A stretch of 64,000 nt of DNA from an uncultured Muribaculaceae bacterium (GTDB lineage Bacteria; Bacteroidota; Bacteroidia; Bacteroidales; Muribaculaceae). The notes beneath the pieces are model-generated. The model searched no databases. It had not been told where the DNA came from and worked only from the letters and a program-made list of their open reading frames with translations. The first letter of the stretch is position 1. Every line of letters begins with the position of its first letter. The position numbers were made by a program, and so were the translations under genes. The DNA lies in NCBI GenBank assembly GCA_944321705.1, contig CALUMG010000005.1, positions 124,001-188,000 of the forward strand, in the 5' to 3' direction. Below, one piece after another: positions 43,692 to 53,887 of the stretch.

Positions 43692-45281
43692 ATGTTGAAT
43701 ATGAAGAATACATATATAAAAACAATTGCCTTGATGCTCGTGCTGTGTGTCTCGGGGCTGTCTTCATGCTTGGAAAACGACATACCATATCCGAGGATAG
43801 ACTTGGAATTCATATCTATCGAGGCCGAAGGGCAGACGGCTTCGGCTTCAATCAACACTCAAGACCGCACTGTGACGTTGACCCTTGGCGAGGATGTTGA
43901 CTTGGCAAATGTGAAAATAAAGAATTACAGCATAACTGAAAATGCCGAAATCTCGGCCGACATAACCGGCGGCATTGACTTGACTGCTCCTTATAAGGTG
44001 GTCCTGTCGTTGTATTACGATTACGAGTGGACAATAAAAGCCGAACAGGTGATTGAACGCTATTTTACGCTCCCCGGTCAAGTCGGAGCATCGGCAATTG
44101 ACCCGGTCGGCAAGCGTGTAGTTGCCTATATTCCAGGTAATATGGACATAACTGCCGTACAGGTAGATGCTGTCAAGCTCGGCCCGTCGTATATTTCGAA
44201 GATGGAGCCCGACTTGAACGGCGTGGCTTATGATTTCTCGGCTCCTGTGGAAGTAAATGTGTCTTATCGGGATGAAGTTGAGACGTGGACCATATATGTT
44301 GAGCAAACCGAAGTTCTTGTGTCTCTTGATGAAATAAATCCGTGGACAAATGTAATGTGGGTTTACGGAACGGCACAGGAAGGTCGTGAAAATGGTTTTG
44401 AATATCGACGTCAAGGTGATGAGGATTGGATTAGATTGGCGCAATCGGATGTAATTAGCAGCGGTGGCACATTTAAAGCTCGAATAATACATTTGGATGC
44501 AAATACTTCTTATGAAGTGAGGGCATTTAGCGATGCCAATTACAGCCCGGTTCAGACTGTGATGACCGAAGGTTACGTTGAATTGCCGAATATGAGTTTT
44601 GATGAATGGTGGCTTGATGGCAAGATATGGTGTCCTTGGGCTGAGGATGGCGAGTCATTCTGGGATACGGGCAACAAGGGTGCAACGACGCTTGGCGATA
44701 GCAACTCCGTGCCTTCGTCCGACACATGGAATGGAGGTCCGGGCCAGTCGGCTAAACTTGAGTCTAAATTCGTGGGTATCGGCGGTATCCTTGGCAAACT
44801 GGCTGCCGGAAACATATTTGCAGGAAGTTATGTCAGGACCGACGGAACTAACGGTGTGCTGTCATTTGGCCGTGAATTCAACGGACATCCTACTCGCTTG
44901 AAAGGTTATTGGAAATATACAAGTACGCCTATTTCTCATTCCAGCAGTGAATTTACGCACTTGATAGGTCAGCCCGACACCGCAATTGTTTATGCAGCTC
45001 TTGTGAATTTGCAATCACCGCTCGAAATAAGGACTAATCCGAACAACCGGCAATTGCTTGACAAGCATGCCGACTATGTCATAGCTTACGGAGAAGTGAC
45101 ATCGGGCGAATCGATTGCCGGGTGGACCGAATTTGACTTGGAGTTTGAGTATTATCGTACTAATGAAACTCCTACCTATCTCATTATGGTAAGTACGTCA
45201 AGCAAATATGGCGATTATTTCACCGGAGGCGACGGTAGTATCTTGTGGCTCGATGATTTCAGCCTTGGATGGGATTATTAA
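43692..45281 (+). CDS. PCMD domain-containing lipoprotein
   Basis: The 529-residue lipoprotein has a signal ending LCVSGLSSC. Two or three Ig-like beta domains follow (ASASINTQDRTVTLTLGEDV; PVEVNVSYRDEVETWTIYVE), then a linker with fibronectin-like ANTSYEVRAFSDANYSPVQT. From about residue 295 it carries the PCMD domain (putative carbohydrate metabolism): MSFDEWWLDGKIWCPWAED, then WDTGNKGATTLGDSNSVPSS, and GSILWLDDFSLGWDY at the end. PCMD proteins of Bacteroidetes are surface proteins linked to DUF4493 proteins, as here. Binding or cleavage of a glycan is likely but unproven. Confidence 0.87.
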   Translation: MLNMKNTYIKTIALMLVLCVSGLSSCLENDIPYPRIDLEFISIEAEGQTASASINTQDRTVTLTLGEDVDLANVKIKNYSITENAEISADITGGIDLTAPYKVVLSLYYDYEWTIKAEQVIERYFTLPGQVGASAIDPVGKRVVAYIPGNMDITAVQVDAVKLGPSYISKMEPDLNGVAYDFSAPVEVNVSYRDEVETWTIYVEQTEVLVSLDEINPWTNVMWVYGTAQEGRENGFEYRRQGDEDWIRLAQSDVISSGGTFKARIIHLDANTSYEVRAFSDANYSPVQTVMTEGYVELPNMSFDEWWLDGKIWCPWAEDGESFWDTGNKGATTLGDSNSVPSSDTWNGGPGQSAKLESKFVGIGGILGKLAAGNIFAGSYVRTDGTNGVLSFGREFNGHPTRLKGYWKYTSTPISHSSSEFTHLIGQPDTAIVYAALVNLQSPLEIRTNPNNRQLLDKHADYVIAYGEVTSGESIAGWTEFDLEFEYYRTNETPTYLIMVSTSSKYGDYFTGGDGSILWLDDFSLGWDY

Positions 45282-45321
45282 GAAGCAAAAATAAGTTTTT
45301 AAAATAAATTGAATCAAGTCG

Positions 45322-46359
45322 ATGGTTGATGCGGAAAACAGCGCGCAACGCAAGTATTTGTTCGGAATGACTCTTGAGCAATTGCAAGAAGTCGTCCTTT
45401 CTCTTGGAATGCCACGTTTCTCGGCAGGACAGATATGCCGATGGTTGTATGTGAAACATGCCGATTCGATAGACGAGATGACCGATTTGTCAAAGGCAAA
45501 TAGGGAAAAATTGGCATCGGAGTATTCGATCGGGAGGTTTGAAGCAAGTGCGTCAACCAAGAGCATGGACGGTACAATCAAGTATCTTTTCACGTTGTCC
45601 GACGGGAAATCGGTGGAAAGCGTATATATTCCGGATGCCGATCGTGCAACATTGTGCATTTCCACGCAAAAAGGGTGCAAGATGGGTTGCCACTTCTGCA
45701 TGACCGGCAAGCAAGGATTCCATGGAAACCTCTCGGCAAGGGAGATATTGAATCAAATATATAGCATTCCCGAGTTTGAAACGCTTACCAATGTCGTTTT
45801 CATGGGCATGGGAGAACCTCTCGACAATATTGAGGCAGTATTGCAGGTAATAAAAGTGTTGACATCCAAATGGGGGCTCGCATGGAGTCCTAAACGCATA
45901 ACTGTTTCATCGATAGGTAAAATACCTGAATTGAAAAGGCTTGTCGAGGAAACGTCGGTACATGTGGCCATAAGCGTGCATTCTCCTTTCCATGAGGAAC
46001 GTCTCGACTTGATGCCGGTAGAGAAAGCCTATCCAGTGAAAAAAGTGATGGAAATGCTTTCAAATTATGATTTCAGGCATCAACGCCGCCTTTCGGCTGA
46101 ATATACCATGTGGGATGGAGTAAATGATGATTCGGTTCATGCTGAGGCTCTTGCCAAGTTACTGAAGCCTACCGGCGCAAGAGTCAATCTGATTAGGTAT
46201 CATTCGATTCCCGGTGTCAAGTTGAAGACATCAAGCAATGAAACTATGGTAAAGTTCAGGGATCAATTGAATAGTCACGGAATAATATGCACAATACGCC
46301 AAAGTCGTGGCGAGGACATTGCCGCGGCATGCGGAATGCTTGCCGGCAAGACCAAATGA
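45322..46359 (+). CDS. rlmN: 23S rRNA (adenine-2503-C2)-methyltransferase RlmN
   Basis: This 345-residue radical-SAM enzyme methylates A2503 of 23S rRNA and A37 of some tRNAs. The cluster motif is CKMGCHFC (Cys119, Cys123, Cys126), with the resolving Cys at TLCISTQKGC (Cys112) and the methyl-carrying Cys near the end (AAACGMLAGK, Cys337). MGMGEPLDN and the HVAISVHSPFHEERLDLMPV region are typical. Length is normal. It lies 40 bases after the PCMD gene in the same direction, probably by position and not by function. Confidence 0.97.
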   Translation: MVDAENSAQRKYLFGMTLEQLQEVVLSLGMPRFSAGQICRWLYVKHADSIDEMTDLSKANREKLASEYSIGRFEASASTKSMDGTIKYLFTLSDGKSVESVYIPDADRATLCISTQKGCKMGCHFCMTGKQGFHGNLSAREILNQIYSIPEFETLTNVVFMGMGEPLDNIEAVLQVIKVLTSKWGLAWSPKRITVSSIGKIPELKRLVEETSVHVAISVHSPFHEERLDLMPVEKAYPVKKVMEMLSNYDFRHQRRLSAEYTMWDGVNDDSVHAEALAKLLKPTGARVNLIRYHSIPGVKLKTSSNETMVKFRDQLNSHGIICTIRQSRGEDIAAACGMLAGKTK

Positions 46360-46406
46360 CGGCATTGTCGTGAAAAACACCTAATTTTTATAAACCACTT
46401 ATCATT

Positions 46407-48833
46407 ATGAAGGGATTTCTATTTGGATTCAAGGATGGAAGCATTACGTTCGTTCTTGGAATGATGTTTACACTCTCATTGTTGTTCACGGCCGAAGTGC
46501 ATGGACAAGAACCTGAAGGTTATTATGACAGTGCCGAAGGAAAGAACAAAGGTGACTTGCTTGAGGCATTGGAATTGATTGTAGGACCTCATTATGTGCT
46601 TGATTATGGAGACTTGTGGCAGGTGTATAAGACAAGCGATGTCACATCCGAAGGATATATATGGGACATGTATTCCACATCAAAGTTTGATCCTGACGGA
46701 GATCGTTGCGGAAATTATAATTATGTAGGAGATTGTTTCAATCGCGAGCATTCGATGCCTAAAAGCTGGTTTGATGACCGTAGCCCCATGTATACCGATG
46801 CTTTTCATTTGTATCCCACCGACGGAAGAGTCAATGGACAGCGAAGCAATTATCCTTTTGGAGAATGTTCAGGTGGAAGCATGTTGCCGTCGCATGGCGG
46901 AGTGCAGGCTCTTGGCAGGCTTGGAAAATCGACCTTCCCCGGATATGACGGAACAGTGTTTGAACCGGACGACCGATACAAAGGGGATTTTGCAAGGACT
47001 TATTTCTATATGGCGGCTGCTTACAATAGCAAGATTTCCTCTTGGTCGAGCGATCAGCTTGCAGGTAACAGCTATCCATGTTTCAGCTCTTGGTCGGTCG
47101 ATTTGTTGATGAAGTGGCACAGGGAGGATCCTGTCAGTCAAAAAGAGATTGATCGTAACAATGTAATATATGGTTATCAACATAACAGAAACCCATTTAT
47201 CGACCATCCTGAGCTTGCTGAATACATATGGGGCAACAATGTCGATGAAGGGTGGAGCCCAAATGGCGATACGGCTCCCGTGTTGGCCACGCCTGTCGAT
47301 GGCGAAGTCTACAACCTTGGCATAACCTCGATTGGCAGGGATATTTCATTGGCAATAGAAATCAAGGGAGACAATCTGAGTGAAAATTTGTCGGTGTCGT
47401 TGTCGGGAAGTGCCAAGTTTAAGATTGATAAAAATTCGATATCTGCTCAAAGTGTTTGTGACGGAACGGTATTGAACGTAAACTATTCTTCGACGGAAGC
47501 AGGTAGCGACGAAGCTGTGATTTCATTGTCGAGCAGTGAGGTCGCTGCATCGATTACGGTTCAAGGTACGACCGTAGACGGAGTTCCGGCCTTGCCTGCG
47601 ACAAATGTGACGAGTGATTCGTTTACTGCCAATTGGATTTACATTGGAGAGGCTGACAAATATACACTGTCGGTTTATTATGCTGACGGGGGAATCATGC
47701 TTGATGGGTATCCTGTCGATGTCGATGCCGAATCCGGCCACTATTCGGTGACGGGATTGGAATATGACATGGATTATTGTTATACTTTGACCCATGATGG
47801 GAAAGTGTCGAATGTCATTGAAGTGACTACGGCTGATGTTGAACATGTATTGGAGTTCATATTGCCATCCGACGGATTGAAGTTCAGCGCGATTCCCAAT
47901 GAACCTTCGGCTGAAGCGCAAGTAGGCGTTTATACGGAATATATAACGGAACCTGTGACTGTTTCTGTGACGGGGAAATTTGAATTAAGCCTTGATAAAA
48001 GCACATGGGGCAATAGTGTCGAGATAGATCCTTCGGGCGAGAATTTCTATATAAGAATGAAAGCCATGGAACTTGAAGGAGACTATTCGGGCATCCTGTC
48101 AATGAAATCGGGCATGTATGAAAGTACCGAAATAGATGTTTACGGCACTGTCGCTGCCTTGCGCACGTTCTTGGAGGATTTTGAATGGGAAAATGAGCAT
48201 TCAAGTTACAACACCGGAGTCGAACAAGGTAACGCATGTGAGTGGAAATTGAGCGGCGTGGCAATAATCGGCTCGGGGCAAGATAATCCACATGGCGAAT
48301 TGTGTGCACGCTTGGGCAAGAATGGCAACAGCGCGATAGAAATGGCCGAAGACAAGCATAACGGGGCTGGCACATTATCTTTCTATGCTGGAAGTTTCGG
48401 CAATGATGAAGATTGCCCGCTTGAAGTATCCTATTCGGTGGACTCGGGCGAAAATTGGACATTGATAAACACGGTCGTGCTTACGTCGGGAGTCTTGAAG
48501 GAATATGTATTCCCTCTAAATATCGCAGGTGACGTGCGTCTGCGATTTGTTCAGAAAGGAGGGAAAAGAGCCAATATTGATGATATTTCACTCACCAATT
48601 ATGTTTCGTCGGTGCAAGGTGTCGTTTCTCAGCAGGGCTGGGATGCATACGCCATTGGCAATGGACGATTGGCAATTGAGGCGCAAAAGGAAACGTACAT
48701 TGAGATTTATTCCATTAACGCCATCAAGGTTTTTGATGCTGTAGTGATTGGCAACAAGAATGTCGGTGGATTGGGAAAAGGGATTTACATAGTGGTTTCC
48801 GGCAATGACGCGAAAAAGGTAGTAGTGAAATAA
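46407..48833 (+). CDS. Secreted endonuclease I family nuclease with T9SS sorting tail
   Basis: The 808-residue secreted protein has a signal peptide up to about residue 33 (SLLFTAEVHGQ). Residues 38-280 form the EndA/NucM-type nuclease: EALELIVGPHYVLDYGDLWQ, CFNREHSMPKSWF with the catalytic His of the beta-beta-alpha-metal site, DAFHLYPTDGRVNGQRSNYP, and FARTYFYMAAAYNS. Middle Ig/BACON-like domains (290-580) and a jelly-roll-like domain follow. The last 70 residues form a type IX secretion tail (ETYIEIYSINAIKVFDAVVI, ending GKGIYIVVSGNDAKKVVVK). It likely degrades extracellular DNA for nutrition or biofilm control. A terminator follows at 48859-48895. Confidence 0.93.
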   Translation: MKGFLFGFKDGSITFVLGMMFTLSLLFTAEVHGQEPEGYYDSAEGKNKGDLLEALELIVGPHYVLDYGDLWQVYKTSDVTSEGYIWDMYSTSKFDPDGDRCGNYNYVGDCFNREHSMPKSWFDDRSPMYTDAFHLYPTDGRVNGQRSNYPFGECSGGSMLPSHGGVQALGRLGKSTFPGYDGTVFEPDDRYKGDFARTYFYMAAAYNSKISSWSSDQLAGNSYPCFSSWSVDLLMKWHREDPVSQKEIDRNNVIYGYQHNRNPFIDHPELAEYIWGNNVDEGWSPNGDTAPVLATPVDGEVYNLGITSIGRDISLAIEIKGDNLSENLSVSLSGSAKFKIDKNSISAQSVCDGTVLNVNYSSTEAGSDEAVISLSSSEVAASITVQGTTVDGVPALPATNVTSDSFTANWIYIGEADKYTLSVYYADGGIMLDGYPVDVDAESGHYSVTGLEYDMDYCYTLTHDGKVSNVIEVTTADVEHVLEFILPSDGLKFSAIPNEPSAEAQVGVYTEYITEPVTVSVTGKFELSLDKSTWGNSVEIDPSGENFYIRMKAMELEGDYSGILSMKSGMYESTEIDVYGTVAALRTFLEDFEWENEHSSYNTGVEQGNACEWKLSGVAIIGSGQDNPHGELCARLGKNGNSAIEMAEDKHNGAGTLSFYAGSFGNDEDCPLEVSYSVDSGENWTLINTVVLTSGVLKEYVFPLNIAGDVRLRFVQKGGKRANIDDISLTNYVSSVQGVVSQQGWDAYAIGNGRLAIEAQKETYIEIYSINAIKVFDAVVIGNKNVGGLGKGIYIVVSGNDAKKVVVK

Positions 48834-49160
48834 ATTATCGGTTGTTTGTAATTGATATCATGGCATGCCGACGATAGTCGGTGTGCCATTTTTTTCATCA
48901 CTTGAATGAACATGCATCGATGCGTAGAGTAAAATTCATGATGTTCCTATAGTTATAAAAATACAGCCTAACAGAACGATACAGCTTGAAATGGAACGGA
49001 TAAGTTTTGATTTGTTGCAATAACGGTAAAAAACATGAGGTGAAATATATTTAGACATCGCTGAAACATTTACTGACATGGATGCCGCCGTAACCTTTAT
49101 AAATTTAGACAACGATTAATTAACAGACTAAAACTAAATTCAATTAAAATCTTTATTGAC
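48834..49160. other. Intergenic region: terminator, then upstream sequence of the next gene
   Basis: After the terminator (48859-48895) nothing was recognised beyond A/T-rich sequence. Two similar patches, ATATTTAGACATCG (about 49048) and AAATTTAGACAACG (about 49102), may be coincidental. Confidence 0.4.
48859..48895 (+). terminator. Terminator after the endonuclease I gene
   Basis: TGGCATGCCGAC (48861-48872) pairs with GTCGGTGTGCCA (48877-48888) apart from a TG/TG internal mismatch, followed by a T7 run. Confidence 0.8.
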
Positions 49161-50078
49161 ATGAAACGACTTTATCTTTTAGGTTTAATGTGCTTCAGCC
49201 TCACAGCAATGGCACAAAGTGAAAATTTGCTTCAGAATCCGGGTTTTGAGGATGCTAATTATGAATTGTTCCAATATGAATCTGTAACTAATTGCCCCGA
49301 CTATGTGGCAGGTTGGAACGTGATGCATGAACGTGACGACGCCGATTTCAAGACAAAGGATTATAATAATGAAGGCTTGAGCAAATATCAGATTCGTGGG
49401 CAGATGGGTTTCTATGATGAAGATTCTGAGCAAGCTCAGTCGGGAAACAAGCAGTATATTCGTATTTCCATTTATGAGTGGCTTAAGGCTGCCGAGTGGC
49501 ATGGAGACGGAGGAATGATGCAGACGGTCGAGGTAGTTCCGAATCACACCTACGAACTGTCATTCTTGTACCGTTGCAGCGACAAGGTGATTGACGCTGA
49601 TGTAGTTCGCCCGTGGGTGGCTTTCCAAGAGGAAGGGACAGAAATCCAACATAAGAAAATCCAAAACATGATGGACCGTGAATTGTGGACTGAAAAGAGT
49701 TTTGAATTTACTACGAGCGAGACTGCCACAACAGCAACCGTATGGCTTGGTTTGACAGGTATTTCATTTTATGAATGGGGCGGTCAAATTGACATGTGGA
49801 CCGATTTTGACGAAGTGGTGCTTGTAGACAAAGGTCCTGCATCGGGAGTAGAGAGTACCATTGTTGAAAATGACATACATGTTTATGCACAAAATGGCGA
49901 AATAGTCGTAGATGGTCTCGCTGATGGCGAAACAGTGTCGATATACAATTTGGTTGGTGAAGTCGTGGCTATTTGCCGTGCAGGCGATTCTCAAGCCGTG
50001 ATGCAAGTTCCCGGTCCTGGCGTTTATATAATAAAGCCTGAAAATAGCGGAAAAGCAAGGAAAGTAATTGTTAGGTAA
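49161..50078 (+). CDS. T9SS-secreted carbohydrate-binding-like protein
   Basis: The 305-residue protein has a signal peptide (MKRLYLLGLMCFSLTAMAQS). Residues 20-220 form one jelly-roll-like domain starting ENLLQNPGFEDANYELFQYE, similar to CBM4/9-like or DUF642-type modules (NHTYELSFLYRCSDKVIDAD; SETATTATVWLGLTG). The C-terminal 75 residues form a type A T9SS sorting tail (DGETVSIYNLVGEVVAICRA, ending GVYIIKPENSGKARKVIVR). No catalytic domain is seen. It is monocistronic between terminators. It may bind glycans at the cell surface (inference). Confidence 0.82.
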   Translation: MKRLYLLGLMCFSLTAMAQSENLLQNPGFEDANYELFQYESVTNCPDYVAGWNVMHERDDADFKTKDYNNEGLSKYQIRGQMGFYDEDSEQAQSGNKQYIRISIYEWLKAAEWHGDGGMMQTVEVVPNHTYELSFLYRCSDKVIDADVVRPWVAFQEEGTEIQHKKIQNMMDRELWTEKSFEFTTSETATTATVWLGLTGISFYEWGGQIDMWTDFDEVVLVDKGPASGVESTIVENDIHVYAQNGEIVVDGLADGETVSIYNLVGEVVAICRAGDSQAVMQVPGPGVYIIKPENSGKARKVIVR

Positions 50079-50130
50079 GTTTCCATAATTTTAGTTCCGA
50101 ATAACGATTTTTTCATTATCAATCGATATG

Positions 50131-50173
50131 CACAACCGGGACGCATTAAAGCATTTTCCCGGTTGTGTTTTTT
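50131..50173 (+). terminator. Terminator after the T9SS binding protein
   Basis: CACAACCGGGA (50131-50141) pairs with TCCCGGTTGTG (50157-50167), followed by T6. It is a perfect 11-bp stem. Confidence 0.85.
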
Positions 50174-50248
50174 GTAACGCAATGATGCTGAAAATCAAGA
50201 ATTACATGTCTTATTGGGTGAAATTACTTTTTAGCCAAATTGTTCATT

Positions 50249-52336
50249 ATGAACATAAAAACGTTGTTGTTTATCTGTCTTGCAGCATCCGGAGTCGCGA
50301 ATGCAAGCAATGTGGTGTCCTATGTGGATTTGAATCCGAAAGATTCGCACAAAATAGTGCTGAGAGTTGATGGAAATCCATATTTCATGACAAACATACA
50401 GGTGCGTCTCGACAAGTTGCGGTATGATTGGGATTGGAGCGCGTCCACGAGAGATGCGATAATAAAACAAGCAGCCGAAGACGGTTTCAACACCGTGGCA
50501 ATTCCGATACATTGGAGAGAGGTTGAACCGACAAAGGACAATTTCAGTTGGACAATTCTCGACGAGTACATGAGCTTGTGCAAGAAGTACGGGTTGAAAA
50601 TGGAAATGTTGTGGTTCAGTTGGAGCAGCGGAGGCCGCATACAATGGCTTGACAAGGACCGGAATCTATTGCGCACGCCCGACTATGTATGCACTCCTCA
50701 AGGCACAAGTGAATACACCATATTGCGTAAAACCGACCCGTGGACGCTTGATTGGTATGATACCGACTTGAGAGATCGTGAAACTTATGTCTTGAGCAAA
50801 ATAATGGAGCATATTGCCGAATGGGACGCGGCAGAAGGAAATCCTTACACGGTGATCGGAGTCCAGCTCGGCAATGAGCCATTGGGCCATGAACAGGATG
50901 TGCCTGCGGAAGATATAATAGACTATTACAATGTAGTGGGGTCGGCAGTTAAAGATTCGGAATATTCCGTATGGACCCGTTTGAACTGCGTGAATGGTCG
51001 ATTTGAAAGCTATATGACGGCCAATGAGGCTCTGCGAGAAAACGGTGGCACCAACATTGACATCGTTGGTATTGACGTATATGGCACCAATCCAATAAAT
51101 ATTTCGGAAATTGTTCCATACATAGGCAAGAATTATCGCATGATAATGGAAAGCGGCGCAGAAGTTTCGATAGCCGATATCTATCAAATGGCAGCATTGT
51201 ATGGAAATACGGCATATGTGCATTATGACATGTGCGGACCTGATAATCACGGGCTGTACTCACAAAGTGGAAGCAACGGATTCGTTCCTAAAAGCCATGT
51301 TGAGAAAGTGAGGAATCTTAACAAGTTGATGAAAGGCGTAATGACCGACCTTGCAACCAACGCGATGGGATATGGACTCTTTGTTTACAACATGGAGGGT
51401 AATTCTTCAACTCCCACCGAGAATCCTGAAGGCATAGTATTTGATCCAAAAACATCTTCGTCGCAAGCCATCAGTATCAGGCGTAGCGGAACAGAAACGA
51501 TATTGTTAAGTACCAAGGGTGGAAAGTTCACATACCCCGAGTCGCTGGGTGTCACAGCAGCGAGCAAGGGCTATTTTGATGACGCAAACAATTGGGTTGA
51601 TGAAGGCAGCTTGCAATTTTCGTCAACATCCATAACCGCGCCCGAAGCAACGATAATTAAAATCACGCATGCAGGAGAAGAATTCAAAAAGCCTGAGGCT
51701 GTGTCGCAAGCCGAATTCGCCAACATTGGCGATGGTGCTGAAATATCTACGGCCTACTCTGGCAAGGACGGATTTGCCTGTCACGGATATGTGAAAACTT
51801 TGGAACAAGGATTTGTCGAATGGAACAATGTGGACGGTTTGTCCGACGGTAAGGTGGCGTTAGGATTCAGGTACGCTGTCGGGAACAGGAACGGTGCAGA
51901 AGTCTCTGTGACAGTCAACGGTATCGAGCAGAAAGTGAGTTTGCCTCCATCGGGAGGATTTAATACGTTCAGTATGTTCTATCTTCCCGTAACTATTGAT
52001 GCAGGGACGACAAATACCATAAAGTTGCAGGCAACAGGGACGAGGATATATGTCGATGAATTGCATGTTTATGCCGATGACGGTTCTTTCTCGGGAGTAG
52101 AATCTGTCGGTCTGGAGGCCGATGGTGCTTTGGTTTATCCTAATCCGGCAAATGATGTTTTGTATTTGCCTGCTGCAACTAATTCCACTCCGGTCGATAT
52201 ACTCATTTGCGATATGTCGGGAAAAACCGTTATGGCAGGTGTTAATGCCAATGGCGTAATCGACATATCGGGATTGCAAAGTGGTTATTACATAATAAAA
52301 GCCGACAATGAATCGGCATTGTTCCTCAAGCAATAA
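50249..52336 (+). CDS. DUF4978 glycoside hydrolase with T9SS sorting tail
   Basis: The 695-residue secreted enzyme has a signal peptide (MNIKTLLFICLAASGVANAS). The TIM barrel (residues 30-390) is like GH42/GH35 beta-galactosidases: DGFNTVAIPIHWREVEPTKD, YGLKMEMLWFSWSSGGRIQW, VIGVQLGNEPLGHEQD with the acid/base Asn-Glu pair, and RMIMESGAEVSIADIYQMAA with a nucleophile-type Glu. A beta-sandwich and a carbohydrate-binding module (residues 480-610) follow. The tail is a T9SS sorting domain (LVYPNPANDVLYLPAATNST, then GLQSGYYIIKADNE). The ATG at 50249 was preferred to 50240. Substrate is unknown. Confidence 0.87.
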   Translation: MNIKTLLFICLAASGVANASNVVSYVDLNPKDSHKIVLRVDGNPYFMTNIQVRLDKLRYDWDWSASTRDAIIKQAAEDGFNTVAIPIHWREVEPTKDNFSWTILDEYMSLCKKYGLKMEMLWFSWSSGGRIQWLDKDRNLLRTPDYVCTPQGTSEYTILRKTDPWTLDWYDTDLRDRETYVLSKIMEHIAEWDAAEGNPYTVIGVQLGNEPLGHEQDVPAEDIIDYYNVVGSAVKDSEYSVWTRLNCVNGRFESYMTANEALRENGGTNIDIVGIDVYGTNPINISEIVPYIGKNYRMIMESGAEVSIADIYQMAALYGNTAYVHYDMCGPDNHGLYSQSGSNGFVPKSHVEKVRNLNKLMKGVMTDLATNAMGYGLFVYNMEGNSSTPTENPEGIVFDPKTSSSQAISIRRSGTETILLSTKGGKFTYPESLGVTAASKGYFDDANNWVDEGSLQFSSTSITAPEATIIKITHAGEEFKKPEAVSQAEFANIGDGAEISTAYSGKDGFACHGYVKTLEQGFVEWNNVDGLSDGKVALGFRYAVGNRNGAEVSVTVNGIEQKVSLPPSGGFNTFSMFYLPVTIDAGTTNTIKLQATGTRIYVDELHVYADDGSFSGVESVGLEADGALVYPNPANDVLYLPAATNSTPVDILICDMSGKTVMAGVNANGVIDISGLQSGYYIIKADNESALFLKQ

Positions 52337-52370
52337 AGCCGAAGTGGCGATATTGGGAAAATATCATATT

Positions 52371-52413
52371 TATGCCAGTCTTGCTTTTTAGCCTGACTGG
52401 CATACTTTTTTTT
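52371..52413 (+). terminator. Terminator after the DUF4978 glycosidase
   Basis: TATGCCAGTC (52371-52380) pairs with GACTGGCATA (52395-52404), followed by a run of eight T. Confidence 0.85.
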
Positions 52414-52528
52414 GTTATTAACATGGCACGGATTGATAAAATTATTACATTTGCTATTGGCATGAGTGCCTTTGACGCTTGTGCTGTCAGCAATCCACCA
52501 TGTAATGACACAAAATAAATATTCTTAA

Positions 52529-53734
<1,206 letters not shown>

Positions 53735-53831
53735 TGGCTATTTTGGTCTGGATAATCAATCATTACTGCTGAATGATGCATGATTGAAAAGTGGAAAAAC
53801 TGTTGTTCACATTTTTATGGAACTTTTTTTA

Positions 53832-53839
53832 TAACTTTG
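53832..53839 (+). promoter_or_regulatory. -7 box of the kinase/FHA operon
   Basis: TAACTTTG, 48 bases before the ATG at 53888, is the best promoter candidate. No TTTG lies at the -33 distance, so activity may need another factor. Confidence 0.4.
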
Positions 53840-53887
53840 AAAATAATTATTTTATAGGTTGATTAATATTGTTTAAAGTTGATTGTT

